From Pelagibacterium nitratireducens (GTDB taxonomy: Bacteria; Pseudomonadota; Alphaproteobacteria; Rhizobiales; Devosiaceae): a stretch of DNA of 64,000 nucleotides. Within the stretch, counting starts at the first letter, position 1. Each line of letters starts with the position of its first letter. The notes under the pieces are model-generated. The model was not told the origin of the DNA and ran no database searches. It worked only from the letters and a program-made list of their open reading frames with translations. The stretch is taken from the NCBI RefSeq assembly GCF_037044555.1, contig NZ_CP146275.1, positions 2,398,501 to 2,462,500 on the forward strand. Direction: 5' to 3'. Shown in pieces: positions 1 through 9,957 of the stretch. The translations under genes and the position numbers were made by a program.

Positions 1-105
1 GCGGAAAATCTCGGTCATTGAAAACATGCGCGCATACCATTTGGCAGCACTGTCGGTATCCAGAGCCGGAACGAAAATAGTATCGATACGCGTTGCCAGA
101 GCCAT
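1..105 (-). CDS. VOC/glyoxalase-like protein (N-terminal fragment, runs off window)
   Basis: Only the first 35 codons are inside the window. They read MALATRIDTIFVPALDTDSA and continue with a KWYARMF segment. This is the opening beta-alpha element typical of vicinal-oxygen-chelate (glyoxalase/bleomycin resistance) domains, where the strand carrying the first metal ligand is followed by an AxxWY helix. The start codon lies 3 nt beyond the MAPEG stop codon, so it is probably the last gene of the guaB-MAPEG-VOC transcript. Substrate unknown; the family call rests on a short stretch. Confidence 0.55.
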   Translation of the reverse strand, partial: MALATRIDTIFVPALDTDSAAKWYARMFSMTEIFR

Positions 106-108
106 AGG

Positions 109-543
109 TCAGACCGTTTGAAATGCGAGGACGAGACGCACAAGGATCGCAATCCAAAGTGCAATGAGAATACAGAACCCCACGACATAGGCGGAAAATC
201 GCCGATAGACATGGTTGGAGGTGACATGGATCGTCGCATGGACGATGCGGCTGCCAACGAACGCCCAGGCCAAGACCACTTCAGGCCAACCCGCGCCAAG
301 ATAGAGCGTGATCGCGATGCCGATGGCAAACAGCACCGGAAGCTGGAACTGGTTATTGAAGGCATTGGACGCCTTCTGGGCATCTTCAGGCCAGGGGCTG
401 GTGTCGAGCGCGATGTCACGCACGGCGATCTTTTTGTCCGCGACCAGCGGCAGCCGCCGCCGGCCGAGGATGAACAACAAGAATATCGTCAGCGCACCCT
501 GCGTCCACAGCGCAAGCAGGATCAGCAGGATGGCCAGACTCAT
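109..543 (-). CDS. MAPEG family membrane protein
   Basis: A 144-residue protein with four hydrophobic segments (about residues 3-25, 68-85, 88-105 and 117-140). It carries the polar motif NAFNNQFQLPVLF after the first loop, which matches the glutathione-binding region of MAPEG proteins (membrane-associated proteins in eicosanoid and glutathione metabolism). Bacterial members are inner-membrane proteins of unknown substrate, sometimes with glutathione transferase or peroxidase activity. The start follows the guaB stop by 4 nt, so co-transcription with guaB is likely; a functional link to purine synthesis is not implied. Confidence 0.85.
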   Translation of the reverse strand: MSLAILLILLALWTQGALTIFLLFILGRRRLPLVADKKIAVRDIALDTSPWPEDAQKASNAFNNQFQLPVLFAIGIAITLYLGAGWPEVVLAWAFVGSRIVHATIHVTSNHVYRRFSAYVVGFCILIALWIAILVRLVLAFQTV

Positions 544-547
544 GGGG

Positions 548-2068
<1,521 letters not shown>

Positions 2069-2298
2069 TCATCGTAGAACGGATGAATGTCGATGGTTTA
2101 GCGTGACGCGTCGTCGGCTTTATGACCGATCCGTCCCGTCCGCATTGTCCGCTTGGCCGATGCGGGAGGTAGACTCGCACCGGCTTTGGGTTGGCGAGGG
2201 TCATTAACACCGAGCGGAGGGTTTGGGAAGTGGGGGAAGCGGTTCTATCTCGCTTCGCCTCGGGACAAGTGTTAATCTCGACACTTCAATTTGAGGGC

Positions 2299-2769
2299 AT
2301 GGACATGATCTTCCTCTTTTCTCTGGTACTTGGCATTGTGGCGGGGCTGCGGGCGATGACGCCTGCTGCCGCGCTGAGTTGGGCGGCCTTTCTGGGGTGG
2401 ATCGATCTTTCGGCCACGCCGTTCGCCTTTCTGGGGCACCCGCTTGCCGTTGCGATCTTCACGCTGGCGGCGCTGGGAGAACTTGTGACCGACCAATTGC
2501 CGCAGACCCCGAGCCGCAAGGTGCCTGTTCAGTTCGGCGCCCGGATCGTCATGGGCGCTCTGGCCGGCGGCGTGCTGGGGCTGCCATCGGGCATGTGGAT
2601 CGGCGGAGCGATTGCCGGGGTCGTCGGTGCTATCATCGGCACGCTGGGCGGTTATGAAGCCCGCAAGCGCCTCGTGGCATCCAATGGCGGCAATGACCGG
2701 CCGATCGCGCTGCTCGAGGACGCGATTGCAGTGATTCTGGCACTTCTCGTCGTGTGGCTGGCGGCATGA
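2299..2769 (+). CDS. DUF4126 family membrane protein
   Basis: A 156-residue hydrophobic protein with about four membrane helices and the DUF4126-type opening GIVAGLRAMTPAA. The start at 2299 is preferred to the 36-codon longer frame. The upstream extension is not hydrophobic and looks non-coding, while the ATG at 2299 is preceded by a GAGGG element and opens directly into the first helix (MDMIFLFSLVLGIVAG). The stop overlaps the next start as ATGA, so the two genes are translationally coupled. Function of the family is unknown. Confidence 0.8.
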   Translation: MDMIFLFSLVLGIVAGLRAMTPAAALSWAAFLGWIDLSATPFAFLGHPLAVAIFTLAALGELVTDQLPQTPSRKVPVQFGARIVMGALAGGVLGLPSGMWIGGAIAGVVGAIIGTLGGYEARKRLVASNGGNDRPIALLEDAIAVILALLVVWLAA

Positions 2770-4139
2770 CGGAGCGGTTCGACGCCATTGTCGTCGGAGC
2801 GGGTCAGGCGGGGCCCTCGCTTGCCGCGCGTTTGGCCGGCCAGGGCCAGAAGGTTGCACTGATCGAGCGCAAGCTTTTGGGCGGGACCTGCGTCAATACC
2901 GGTTGCACACCGACCAAAACGATGGTGGCAAGCGCCTATGTCGCCCACATGGCCCGCCGGGCTGCCGATTACGGAGTGACGCTTTCTGGCCCCGTTTCCA
3001 TCGATATGGCGGCGGTGATGGGCCGCAAGGACGGGATCGTCCAAGCATCCCGCTCGGGGCTGAACGATTGGCTGACCGGAACAGAAAACCTCACGCTTAT
3101 CGAGGGCCATGCCCGCTTTATCGCCGACCACACGATTGCGGTCGGCGAGCGCACGTTGGAGGCACCGCGCATTTTTCTCAATGTCGGCGGGCGGGCGGTC
3201 ATCCCCGACTATCCGGGAATCGATGATATCGACATCCTGACCAACAGCTCCATTCTCGCATTGGCCGAGGTTCCGCGCCACCTCGTGGTTGTGGGCGGGG
3301 GCTATATCGGGCTGGAATTTGCGCAGATGTTTGCCCGGTTCGGCAGCAAGGTGACCGTTGTCGAGCGCGGCGACCGGCTGCTCAAACGCGAGGATGAAGA
3401 CGCCTCGCAGACCGTCGCCGAGATTCTGAGAGCAGAGGGCATCGACATCAGGCTCAATGCCGATTGTATCGCGTTCTCGCGGTCCGAGGACGGCCCGGTC
3501 GTCAAGGTCGACTGTACGGCGGGTGCCCCGGAAATTACCGGTTCGCATGTGCTCGTGGCGATCGGGCGCCAGCCCAACACCGACGATCTCGGGCTCGACA
3601 AGACCGGCATCGCAACCAATGATCGCGGCTATATCATCACCAATGAACGCCTTGAGACCTCGGTCGAGGGTATCTGGGCGGTGGGCGATTGCAACGGACG
3701 GGGCGCCTTCACCCACACGGCCTACAATGATTACGAGATCGTGGCAGACAATCTCGAAGGAGCGGATCGTTCGGTCGAAATGCGGACCGACGCTTATGCG
3801 CTTTACACCGACCCGCCGCTGGGACGGGCCGGCCTGACTGTTGCCGAGGCCAAAAAACGCGACCATCGGGTGCTTGTCGGCCAGCGTCCCATGACGCGTG
3901 TCGCGCGTGCCAAGGAAAAAGGCGAAAGCGTCGGCTACATGAAGGTCGTCGTCGATGCCGACAGCAACAGGATCATCGGCGGGGCGATTTTCGGCGTCGG
4001 GGGCGATGAAGCCATCCATGTTCTGCTCGATGCCATCCAGTGCGGCATGGCCTATGCCGATCTGAAAAACACCATGCACATTCACCCGACGGTCAGCGAG
4101 CTTATCCCGACGATTCTGGGGGAACTGAAGGAGGCTTAG
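2766..4139 (+). CDS. FAD-dependent pyridine nucleotide-disulfide oxidoreductase (mercuric reductase-like)
   Basis: Class I flavoprotein disulfide reductase fold. It has an N-terminal FAD site VVGAGQAGPSLAARL, the redox pair in GGTCVNTGCTPTK (CxxxxC), an NAD(P)H site VVGGGYIGLEFAQMFA, the second FAD motif GIWAVGDCNGRGAFTH and a C-terminal dimerisation domain with the HPTVSE His-Glu dyad. It lacks the N-terminal heavy-metal domain and the C-terminal vicinal cysteines of true MerA, and no mer genes lie nearby. A generic thiol or quinone/metal-stress reductase is therefore more likely than mercury resistance. The ATG at 2766 overlaps the DUF4126 stop. The stop codon lies in the first bases of a repeat element. 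Confidence 0.88.
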   Translation: MTERFDAIVVGAGQAGPSLAARLAGQGQKVALIERKLLGGTCVNTGCTPTKTMVASAYVAHMARRAADYGVTLSGPVSIDMAAVMGRKDGIVQASRSGLNDWLTGTENLTLIEGHARFIADHTIAVGERTLEAPRIFLNVGGRAVIPDYPGIDDIDILTNSSILALAEVPRHLVVVGGGYIGLEFAQMFARFGSKVTVVERGDRLLKREDEDASQTVAEILRAEGIDIRLNADCIAFSRSEDGPVVKVDCTAGAPEITGSHVLVAIGRQPNTDDLGLDKTGIATNDRGYIITNERLETSVEGIWAVGDCNGRGAFTHTAYNDYEIVADNLEGADRSVEMRTDAYALYTDPPLGRAGLTVAEAKKRDHRVLVGQRPMTRVARAKEKGESVGYMKVVVDADSNRIIGGAIFGVGGDEAIHVLLDAIQCGMAYADLKNTMHIHPTVSELIPTILGELKEA

Positions 4140-4253
4140 AGCCGTTCAGGATTTGATTGACTCAAATCCTTGGCTCTAAACCCTTGTTTTGTCGCGTGTC
4201 CGAACCGCAAAACCGTTTCCATACCCGATCGCGTCGAGGACGTGCTTTTGCTG
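4136..4253. repeat. Two-hairpin intergenic repeat, copy 1
   Basis: Starts with TTAGAGCC, which includes the TAG stop of the oxidoreductase gene. It contains a long stem (AGAGCC with GGCTCT, and inside it AGGATTTGA with TCAAATCCT), then a conserved stretch including GTCGCGTGTCCGAACCGCAA. The sequence matches copies at 9824-9954 and 39122-39223 closely. Here the distal end is degraded: the GGACACGCTCTA end seen in the other copies is replaced by GAATCTAG. It lies between convergent genes, and the first hairpin could act as a bidirectional transcription end. Confidence 0.85.
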
Positions 4254-4295
4254 AATCTAGCTGCCCTGCCGACCGCACCGGCCCTGATCCGTATG

Positions 4296-4850
4296 CTATG
4301 CAGCAATATCTGAAATCGCCCGGTCGGGATGTGACAGCGTAATGGTCGGCGACTTGAACCCCATCGCAATCCAGGCTCCGAGCAGCCGGGCGTAAAATCT
4401 TGCAGTCTGGAGCCTGCCTGCGGGAATGGCGTCGTCGAGCGGAGGCAGACCCTCGCGATCGGAAACGACAGTCCGCAAATCGGCTGGTGGCAGTGCGCCA
4501 TCCGGCCACAGGCTGCCGTAGAGGCTAAGCCAGTGACCATTCTGGAATTCCAGGAAAATCGGCGTATTGCAGCATGAGGCGACGACACGACGGGTCGGGG
4601 AGTCCGGCTTGATGCGGTAGGCGGCCAGCACGTCCAGTCCTTTTGAAAACGTCACCCGGTCCTTGCGGTAGAGGACAAAATGGGTACCCCCGTTCTGACC
4701 GATCATTGGACGGGCCAGCGGCAGCTCGGCGAGAGCTTCACCTGCCGTGCGGCAGCTTGTGCAATGGCATTCCGTGGCAATGAACGGGCCCTGGTGCAGT
4801 GTCAGCGCAGCTTTGCCGCACCCACAGCTTATCTCGGTGGTCTCGGACAT
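4296..4850 (-). CDS. GFA/CENP-V family zinc protein
   Basis: A 184-residue protein with the cysteine pattern of the glutathione-dependent formaldehyde-activating (GFA) fold: CGC at residues 9-11, CHCTSC at 28-33 and a CC pair in the second half (VASCCNTPIF). These would bind the two zinc ions. Many family members have no proven GFA activity, so the substrate is open. It is followed 11 nt after its upstream neighbour's stop (the VOC gene at 4862-5275), so the two form a small leftward operon. Confidence 0.8.
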   Translation of the reverse strand: MSETTEISCGCGKAALTLHQGPFIATECHCTSCRTAGEALAELPLARPMIGQNGGTHFVLYRKDRVTFSKGLDVLAAYRIKPDSPTRRVVASCCNTPIFLEFQNGHWLSLYGSLWPDGALPPADLRTVVSDREGLPPLDDAIPAGRLQTARFYARLLGAWIAMGFKSPTITLSHPDRAISDIAA

Positions 4851-4861
4851 ATCGAACCTCC

Positions 4862-5275
4862 CTATTGTGCGCCGGAGGCCTCTTCCATGTTCATCCAGAC
4901 CGGCTCGAAGATATTGCCATCGGGATCTTCGAATGCACGGCCATACATGAAGCCCAAGTCCTGGGGCTCGCGGATGTCGGCTTTGCCGCCCGCCTTGCCG
5001 GCCGCTTCGGTAATCGCATCGACCGCCTCACGGCTGTCACAGGACAGCGCGATCAACGCGCCGGCCGCGGCATGGGCGTCGGCGATCGGCCTGGTCGTGA
5101 AGGTGGAGAAATAGTCGTGCGTGAGCAACATGAAGGTGATCGCATCCGACCACATCATCGAAGAGACTTCATCGCTGGAGAAGTCGGCATTTTTGGTGCA
5201 GCCGATCGCCTCGTAAAAGCTTGTGGCCGCTGCAAGATCCCGAACCGGCAGGTTCACGAAAATCATCTTGGTCAT
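4862..5275 (-). CDS. VOC family (glyoxalase-like) protein
   Basis: A 137-residue single-domain vicinal-oxygen-chelate protein. The start MTKMIFVNLPVRDLAAATSF and the C-terminal FEDPDGNIFEPVWMN (metal-ligand Glu) are typical of the lactoylglutathione lyase-like group, which includes many uncharacterised dioxygenase or resistance proteins. FMYGRAFEDPDG is the usual last beta hairpin. First gene of a two-gene unit with the GFA protein. Substrate cannot be inferred. Confidence 0.85.
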   Translation of the reverse strand: MTKMIFVNLPVRDLAAATSFYEAIGCTKNADFSSDEVSSMMWSDAITFMLLTHDYFSTFTTRPIADAHAAAGALIALSCDSREAVDAITEAAGKAGGKADIREPQDLGFMYGRAFEDPDGNIFEPVWMNMEEASGAQ

Positions 5276-5383
5276 TGTGTCGTCCTCAATTGTTCCCGAA
5301 GCGCATCTGCGCCCTCAGGGTTAAGACGGACCAGCTTCGCCGATCCCGACACGGGGGTATAGATTTTTTTGCGCAGGCGCGGG

Positions 5384-6124
5384 CTATTCGCGGATATCCT
5401 GATAGTCGACCGTCGCCGGCTTGCCGCGAAACGTCATGGAAAAGAAGTTCTTGGCATAGACCAGACCGGTCCGGATGATGCCTTCCTTCTCGATCCTGCG
5501 GCCCGACGTGTTCATGCGCAGCTTGTGAGTCCATTTGACCGGACCGATCTTGGAGAGCCGCACGGCAACGTCGGTGTCCTCGCCGTAGAAGGTGATGGAG
5601 CGGTCATAGCCACCGGTCTGTTCCCAGGCCTCGCGGCGGAAAACGAAATTGCCGCCGTGGATCACCGAGCCGACGCGCAGGATGAACCGACTCAGGATGT
5701 AAGTGCAGTAGGTGAAGGCGTAGAACACCTCGACCAGGGCCAGTTGGCTGCGCTTGAGGTCGTAGTAGTGATAGGGACCGGACACGCAGACGAGCTTGGG
5801 ATGGGCTTCGAATTCGTCAAAAACCGTGGTCAGCCAGCCTTCCGGGACCATGGTATCGGCGTCGATATTGGCGACCAGGTCATAGCCTTCCGAGGCGACG
5901 AAACCGGCGTGACGGGCATGCACGAGGCCCTTGTTGGTTTCCTTGACGACCCGCACACCGGCATAGCTCGCGGCGATCTCGCCGGTCCGGTCAGTGGAGG
6001 CGTTGTCGACAACGACTACGTCGGCGGGGTGTCCGCTGCGCTTGATTTCGGCCATCACCGCGTCGAGGCACTGACCGATCATTGCCTCTTCATTGTAGGC
6101 GGGGATTACAAAAACGAGCCGCAT
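5384..6124 (-). CDS. Glycosyltransferase family 2
   Basis: A 246-residue GT-A fold enzyme. It opens MRLVFVIPAYNEEAMIG, has the nucleotide-binding VVVDNASTDRTGEIA, the metal-binding DAD (ANIDADTMVPEGW) and an acceptor-side GEDTDVAVRLSKIG. It would transfer a sugar from a nucleotide donor to a lipid or glycan acceptor at the cytoplasmic membrane face. The start at 6124 was chosen over a frame 18 codons longer because a GAGAGG ribosome site sits just upstream and the fold begins there. No other glycan genes are adjacent, so the product is unknown. Confidence 0.85.
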   Translation of the reverse strand: MRLVFVIPAYNEEAMIGQCLDAVMAEIKRSGHPADVVVVDNASTDRTGEIAASYAGVRVVKETNKGLVHARHAGFVASEGYDLVANIDADTMVPEGWLTTVFDEFEAHPKLVCVSGPYHYYDLKRSQLALVEVFYAFTYCTYILSRFILRVGSVIHGGNFVFRREAWEQTGGYDRSITFYGEDTDVAVRLSKIGPVKWTHKLRMNTSGRRIEKEGIIRTGLVYAKNFFSMTFRGKPATVDYQDIRE

Positions 6125-6425
6125 GGAGCCTCTCGGGAATTGGTGCGAAGTTGCCCGATAAACGGGGAACACCGCCACTTGTCAACGCGATAAAAGCTCT
6201 TTTAAGGCGTATGCGCAGCCAGCACGGCCCCCATTTGCACAAAAAACGTCCGGTGTGGCACCTGGGCCAGCCCAATTGCCGCGGGCTGTTCAGAGCGCGA
6301 AAATATCCGCATCGGGATCGATTCGACCTGTGAGGGCCGTGGAGACCCGTTCGGTTGGTTTTTTCAGCGGGCGTGGCGTCCCGTCTGCCAGACCGGCTCG
6401 CCGGTGCGCAGATCGAGCGTCCGCT
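6125..6425. other. Intergenic stretch, no gene recognised
   Basis: About 300 nt between two leftward genes. I see no coding frame with recognisable content, no tRNA, no clear repeat and no T-rich terminator hairpin. It presumably contains the promoter of the glycosyltransferase gene, but I cannot place it. Confidence 0.4.
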
Positions 6426-7256
6426 TCAAGCGGCTTCCCGCGCCTTCTCGCGCGTGGTCCAACCGTCTCCCAGCCACTCGCGCACCGTTATTGTGATTTC
6501 CTGCCCATCGATATCGATGAGGTTGTAGGCGTTGGGTTCTCCCCGCAGCCGGGTCGATGTCGTCGAGGCGGCCTGGGCGACCAGGATATGGCCTTCACTG
6601 CTTTCGCGCGGCCCGCTGGGAACGGCCGCGCGCACCTCGCCCGCATGGGCATGGCGGCGAACATAGGACATGTGAAAATGGCCCGAGAGCACCAGCCGCA
6701 CACCAATGCGCGAGAAGACCTTCAGAGCCCTGTCGGCGCGGCGCACCCTGTTCTGGTGCCGCGCCATGGGCTCTTCGGGGTGCAGCAGGGGATGATGGGC
6801 GATCACGATCTTGACGGTGTCGGCCGGCACCTCGGCAAATCGGGTCTCAAGACGTTGGAGCTGCGTCTTGCTGATCGCACCATCGGACCAGTTGAGCGAA
6901 TGAAAATTGGCGCGCCGGGACGTCTTGAGCCCGGCCAGCGCAACGCCGTCGCGATGCAGAAACGGTTCGAGTTCGTTGTCGATATACCGGCGGTAGTGGC
7001 CGTAAGGGTTCACGAAGCGCTTGATGAGATTGCGCTCGGGGACATCGTGATTGCCGGGAACCGAGATAAAGGGGGCGGGCAACCGATCGAGAAAGTCGCG
7101 AGCGCGGGCAAACTCTGAGGCTGTGCCGATCTGGGTGAAATCTCCCGAGACAACAATGAGCTCTGGCTTCTGGGCCGCAATTTCAGCGGCCATCGAGGCA
7201 ACGACGCTGTCGTCGTGATGACCGAAATGCAGGTCGGAGAGGTGGACAAGTCGCAT
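6426..7256 (-). CDS. Calcineurin-like metallophosphoesterase
   Basis: A 276-residue enzyme with all five motifs of the dimetal phosphoesterase fold in order: SDLHFG near the N-terminus, VSGDFT, VPGNHD, IAHHPLLH and LSGHFHMSYV. It resembles the cyclic-nucleotide or UDP-diacylglucosamine-type phosphodiesterases; the substrate is not decidable here. Its start codon shares one base with the stop of the lipid kinase gene (TGATG), so the two are translationally coupled. That suggests, without proving, a role in phospholipid or phosphate metabolism. Confidence 0.9.
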   Translation of the reverse strand: MRLVHLSDLHFGHHDDSVVASMAAEIAAQKPELIVVSGDFTQIGTASEFARARDFLDRLPAPFISVPGNHDVPERNLIKRFVNPYGHYRRYIDNELEPFLHRDGVALAGLKTSRRANFHSLNWSDGAISKTQLQRLETRFAEVPADTVKIVIAHHPLLHPEEPMARHQNRVRRADRALKVFSRIGVRLVLSGHFHMSYVRRHAHAGEVRAAVPSGPRESSEGHILVAQAASTTSTRLRGEPNAYNLIDIDGQEITITVREWLGDGWTTREKAREAA

Positions 7257-8227
7257 CAGGCGGGCTGCCCCGTGGCTCCTGGCTGCGCGACTGCTTCGGC
7301 CTGTTCGTCGGCCATCTCTTCCTTGATGGCCCGGAGCGGCGCCAGAACCGAGAGGGCGCGGGGGTAGATCTTGAATTCCAAGGGGGCCTCCATGGATTGC
7401 ACTTCTCCGTCTATCATCAGCTGAAGCCTTGGCTTTTTGGTGCGTATGGTTACCGAACGGGCCGTCGATATATCAAGCGCTTCATAGTCGCGCCAATGGC
7501 CGGCCAGCATTCCGGTGGCGAGCCTGAACACATCGCCGATCCGGAGGTGACGCAGGACATAGATGGTGAGCAGCCCTGTATCGAGTTTATCGCGATGGAA
7601 AAACCGCCCCAGCCCTTCATCATAGGCGTTGGTGGCCACAGCGATGGCCTGTACGCGTTCAATTCTGGACTGGCCGTCGCCGGTTGCGATTTCCAGCGCC
7701 AGCCGACGGGCCCGCGAAATGCGACGGTAGAAATAGCGCATGAAGCCGATCTTGGCACCCATGCCCTGCCCCCGGATGTATTCCCGACCGGCTGCGAGCT
7801 CGGGAATGACGCCGATGACGGCCTTGTGCAGGAAAATCGTGCCGTTGACTTCCGAAACGTCGATGGCAAGCGGTTCCACATCGCGCAAAGCCTCTATCGC
7901 CTCGTCCAGATCAAGGGGCATGCCCAGGTCGCGCGCCAGCAGGTTGGCCGTGCCGAGCGGCAGGATGGCCAGGTTCTTGTCGGAATGAATAATCGCGGTG
8001 GCAAGGGCCGTCACCGTGCCGTCACCTCCGGCGGCAATGATCGTATCGGCATCACTTTCGATCGCGTTGCGGATGCGATCGGACAGTTCGGTCTGAGGAT
8101 CGGCGTCAATGGTGACCTCCAACCCGTGTGCGGCGAACATCGCCCGAAGCGTGTCGGACGTCACCCCCAGCGCCTGAACGGTACCGGAGTTTACATTGAG
8201 GACGAGATGGAAGCGACGTTGAGTCAT
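7256..8227 (-). CDS. Diacylglycerol kinase-like lipid kinase
   Basis: Reads as a 323-residue protein from the ATG at 8227 (MTQRRFHLVLNVNSGTV). The open frame extends 97 codons further, but that extension runs into the divergent exporter gene and is not family-like. The DAGK catalytic domain shows LNVNSGT, the nucleotide-binding AAGGDGTVTALA and LPLGTANLLARDLG (in place of the usual GTxNDFA). The C-terminal half is the beta-sandwich domain of the YegS/DgkB group. Likely phosphorylates a lipid (diacylglycerol or a sphingoid base) with ATP at the inner membrane. Confidence 0.88.
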   Translation of the reverse strand: MTQRRFHLVLNVNSGTVQALGVTSDTLRAMFAAHGLEVTIDADPQTELSDRIRNAIESDADTIIAAGGDGTVTALATAIIHSDKNLAILPLGTANLLARDLGMPLDLDEAIEALRDVEPLAIDVSEVNGTIFLHKAVIGVIPELAAGREYIRGQGMGAKIGFMRYFYRRISRARRLALEIATGDGQSRIERVQAIAVATNAYDEGLGRFFHRDKLDTGLLTIYVLRHLRIGDVFRLATGMLAGHWRDYEALDISTARSVTIRTKKPRLQLMIDGEVQSMEAPLEFKIYPRALSVLAPLRAIKEEMADEQAEAVAQPGATGQPA

Positions 8228-8228
8228 T

Positions 8229-9827
8229 GTGCCTGCCCGATCGGAGAAACCCGCTGCGTCAACGCGCGGGAGCGGTGAAAGGTTCGCCTGGTGGAATTTA
8301 TCCTTTCTACGCATTGTCACGCTCAGCCTTAGCGGCAATGATGCGGCCAACAAGAAAAATATCCAGCCCCGGTCCGGTTTATTGTCCCGTCTGATCCCGC
8401 TCATCCTGGCGGTCGCCCTGTTCATGGAAAACATGGACGCGACAGTCATCGCCACCTCGCTGCCAGCCATTGCGGCCGATATCGGCACGACGCCGGTCGC
8501 TCTGAAACTGGCGTTCACCGCCTATTTCGTGGCCCTGGCCATCTTCATTCCGATCAGCGCGTGGCTGGCCGACAAGTTCGGCGCCAAGACGGTTTTCCGT
8601 GCGGCAATTTTGGTGTTTATCGCGGGATCGATCGCCTGCGCCTTTTCCGGATCGTTGCCTGAATTCATCATCGCGCGATTCCTCAAAGGCATGGGCGGGG
8701 CGATGATGAGCCCGCTTGCCCGCCTCATCCTGTTGCGTACCACCGAGCGCAAGGACCTGGTCAACGCCATGGCGTGGCTGACCATTCCGGCCCTGATCGG
8801 CCCGACGCTCGGCCCCCCGGTCGGCGGGTTCCTGACCACGTTTTTGTCCTGGCACTGGATCTTCATCATCAACGTGCCGATCGGGCTGGCCGGTGTGATT
8901 CTCATTACCAAGTATCTGCCCCATGTGGAATCGGCCACCCAACGGCCCATGGATTTTCCCGGTTTCTTTCTTTCGGCCATCGCCTTTTCCGGGATCGTTT
9001 TCGGGCTCTCCCTGCTTTCGATGCCCGTGCTGCCGCTTTGGGTTGCTCTGGTTTCCACGGCCGTTGGCATCGCCGCGGCCGTCATCTACGTGCCATACGC
9101 GCTGCGGATCGAGCATCCGCTGCTTGACCCACGACTTTTCGTGCATCCGTCCTACAGGGCGGTCATTGCCGGCACGTCGCTGTTTCTGATCGGCGCGGGG
9201 GCAACCCCTTTTCTGCTGCCGCTCATGCTGCAGGTCGGTTTCGGCTATACCCCATTCGAATCGGGAATGATCACGTTTGTCGGCGCCATCGGTGCCCTGT
9301 GCATGAAATTCATCGCCAAGCCGATTTATCAGCGCATCGGGTTTCGCACCGCCCTTATGACAGCCGGTGTGCTGTCTGCGCTGGGGCTGGCCATCAAGGG
9401 CACTTTCGTACCCCAGACCCCGATCATAGTGATGATGGTGGTGATTTTTGTCGTGGGCATTGTTCGCTCGCTCTATTTTACCGGCCAGAATGCGCTGGCC
9501 TTTGCCGATATCGACGAGGACGAGGCCGGGCCGGCAACCGCCATTCATGCCGTCATGCGCCCGATCGCAACGGCGCTTGCTGTCGCCACAGCCGGCGGTG
9601 TGCTGGAGGTTTCAAGCCATCTGCGCGGCCAGCCGCTGGGCGTTGACGATTTTCACACGGCCTTTTTTGTGATCGCCGCCATATCGCTTCTTGCCATCGT
9701 GCCCTATCTGCGGCTCGAGAAGGAAGCGGGCAGCGACATTTCCGGGCAGCGCACGGCAATCCAGCGTCAGGCGGCGCTGGAAAAGGCGGAACAGCAAGGC
9801 TACCAGGGCCGTTCGCCGCGCTTTTAG
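8229..9827 (+). CDS. MFS drug-type exporter (DHA2 family, 14 helices)
   Basis: A 532-residue frame. A DHA2-type opening (FMENMDATVIATSLPAIA) is followed by the motif A loop WLADKFGAKTVFRAA, the motif C region GPTLGPPVGGFL and about 14 membrane helices. It would export amphipathic compounds using the proton gradient. The start is uncertain. The listed ATG is only 2 nt from the divergent lipid-kinase start, leaving no promoter room, and the first 45 residues are polar and not family-like. An in-frame TTG near 8381 is an alternative. The stop codon lies inside repeat copy 2. Confidence 0.85.
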   Translation: MPARSEKPAASTRGSGERFAWWNLSFLRIVTLSLSGNDAANKKNIQPRSGLLSRLIPLILAVALFMENMDATVIATSLPAIAADIGTTPVALKLAFTAYFVALAIFIPISAWLADKFGAKTVFRAAILVFIAGSIACAFSGSLPEFIIARFLKGMGGAMMSPLARLILLRTTERKDLVNAMAWLTIPALIGPTLGPPVGGFLTTFLSWHWIFIINVPIGLAGVILITKYLPHVESATQRPMDFPGFFLSAIAFSGIVFGLSLLSMPVLPLWVALVSTAVGIAAAVIYVPYALRIEHPLLDPRLFVHPSYRAVIAGTSLFLIGAGATPFLLPLMLQVGFGYTPFESGMITFVGAIGALCMKFIAKPIYQRIGFRTALMTAGVLSALGLAIKGTFVPQTPIIVMMVVIFVVGIVRSLYFTGQNALAFADIDEDEAGPATAIHAVMRPIATALAVATAGGVLEVSSHLRGQPLGVDDFHTAFFVIAAISLLAIVPYLRLEKEAGSDISGQRTAIQRQAALEKAEQQGYQGRSPRF

Positions 9828-9954
9828 AGCCGTCCAGGATTTGATTGAATCAAATTCTTGGCTCTAAGCCTTTGTTTTTGTCGCGTGTCCGAACCGCAAA
9901 ACCGTTTCCATCCCCAATCGCGTCGAGGACATGCTTTTGCTGGACACGCTCTAA
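9824..9954. repeat. Two-hairpin intergenic repeat, copy 2 (most complete)
   Basis: A 131-bp element bounded by inverted ends TTAGAGC and GCTCTAA. Inside are a first stem (AGAGCC/GGCTCT enclosing AGGATTTGA paired with TCAAATTCT) and a second pairing, GCGTGTCC with GGACACGC, closing a loop of about 50 nt. The left end contains the TAG stop of the exporter, and the right end stops 3 nt before the RlmE stop. It fills the convergent junction almost exactly. Confidence 0.88.
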
Positions 9955-9957
9955 GCC

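Noticed and set aside
2652..4085. 477-codon open frame opposite the FAD oxidoreductase
   Set aside because: Shadow of a well-supported flavoprotein; no family features.
2766..4139. Mercury resistance (merA)
   Set aside because: No heavy-metal N-terminal domain, no C-terminal cysteine pair, no merR/merT/merP nearby.
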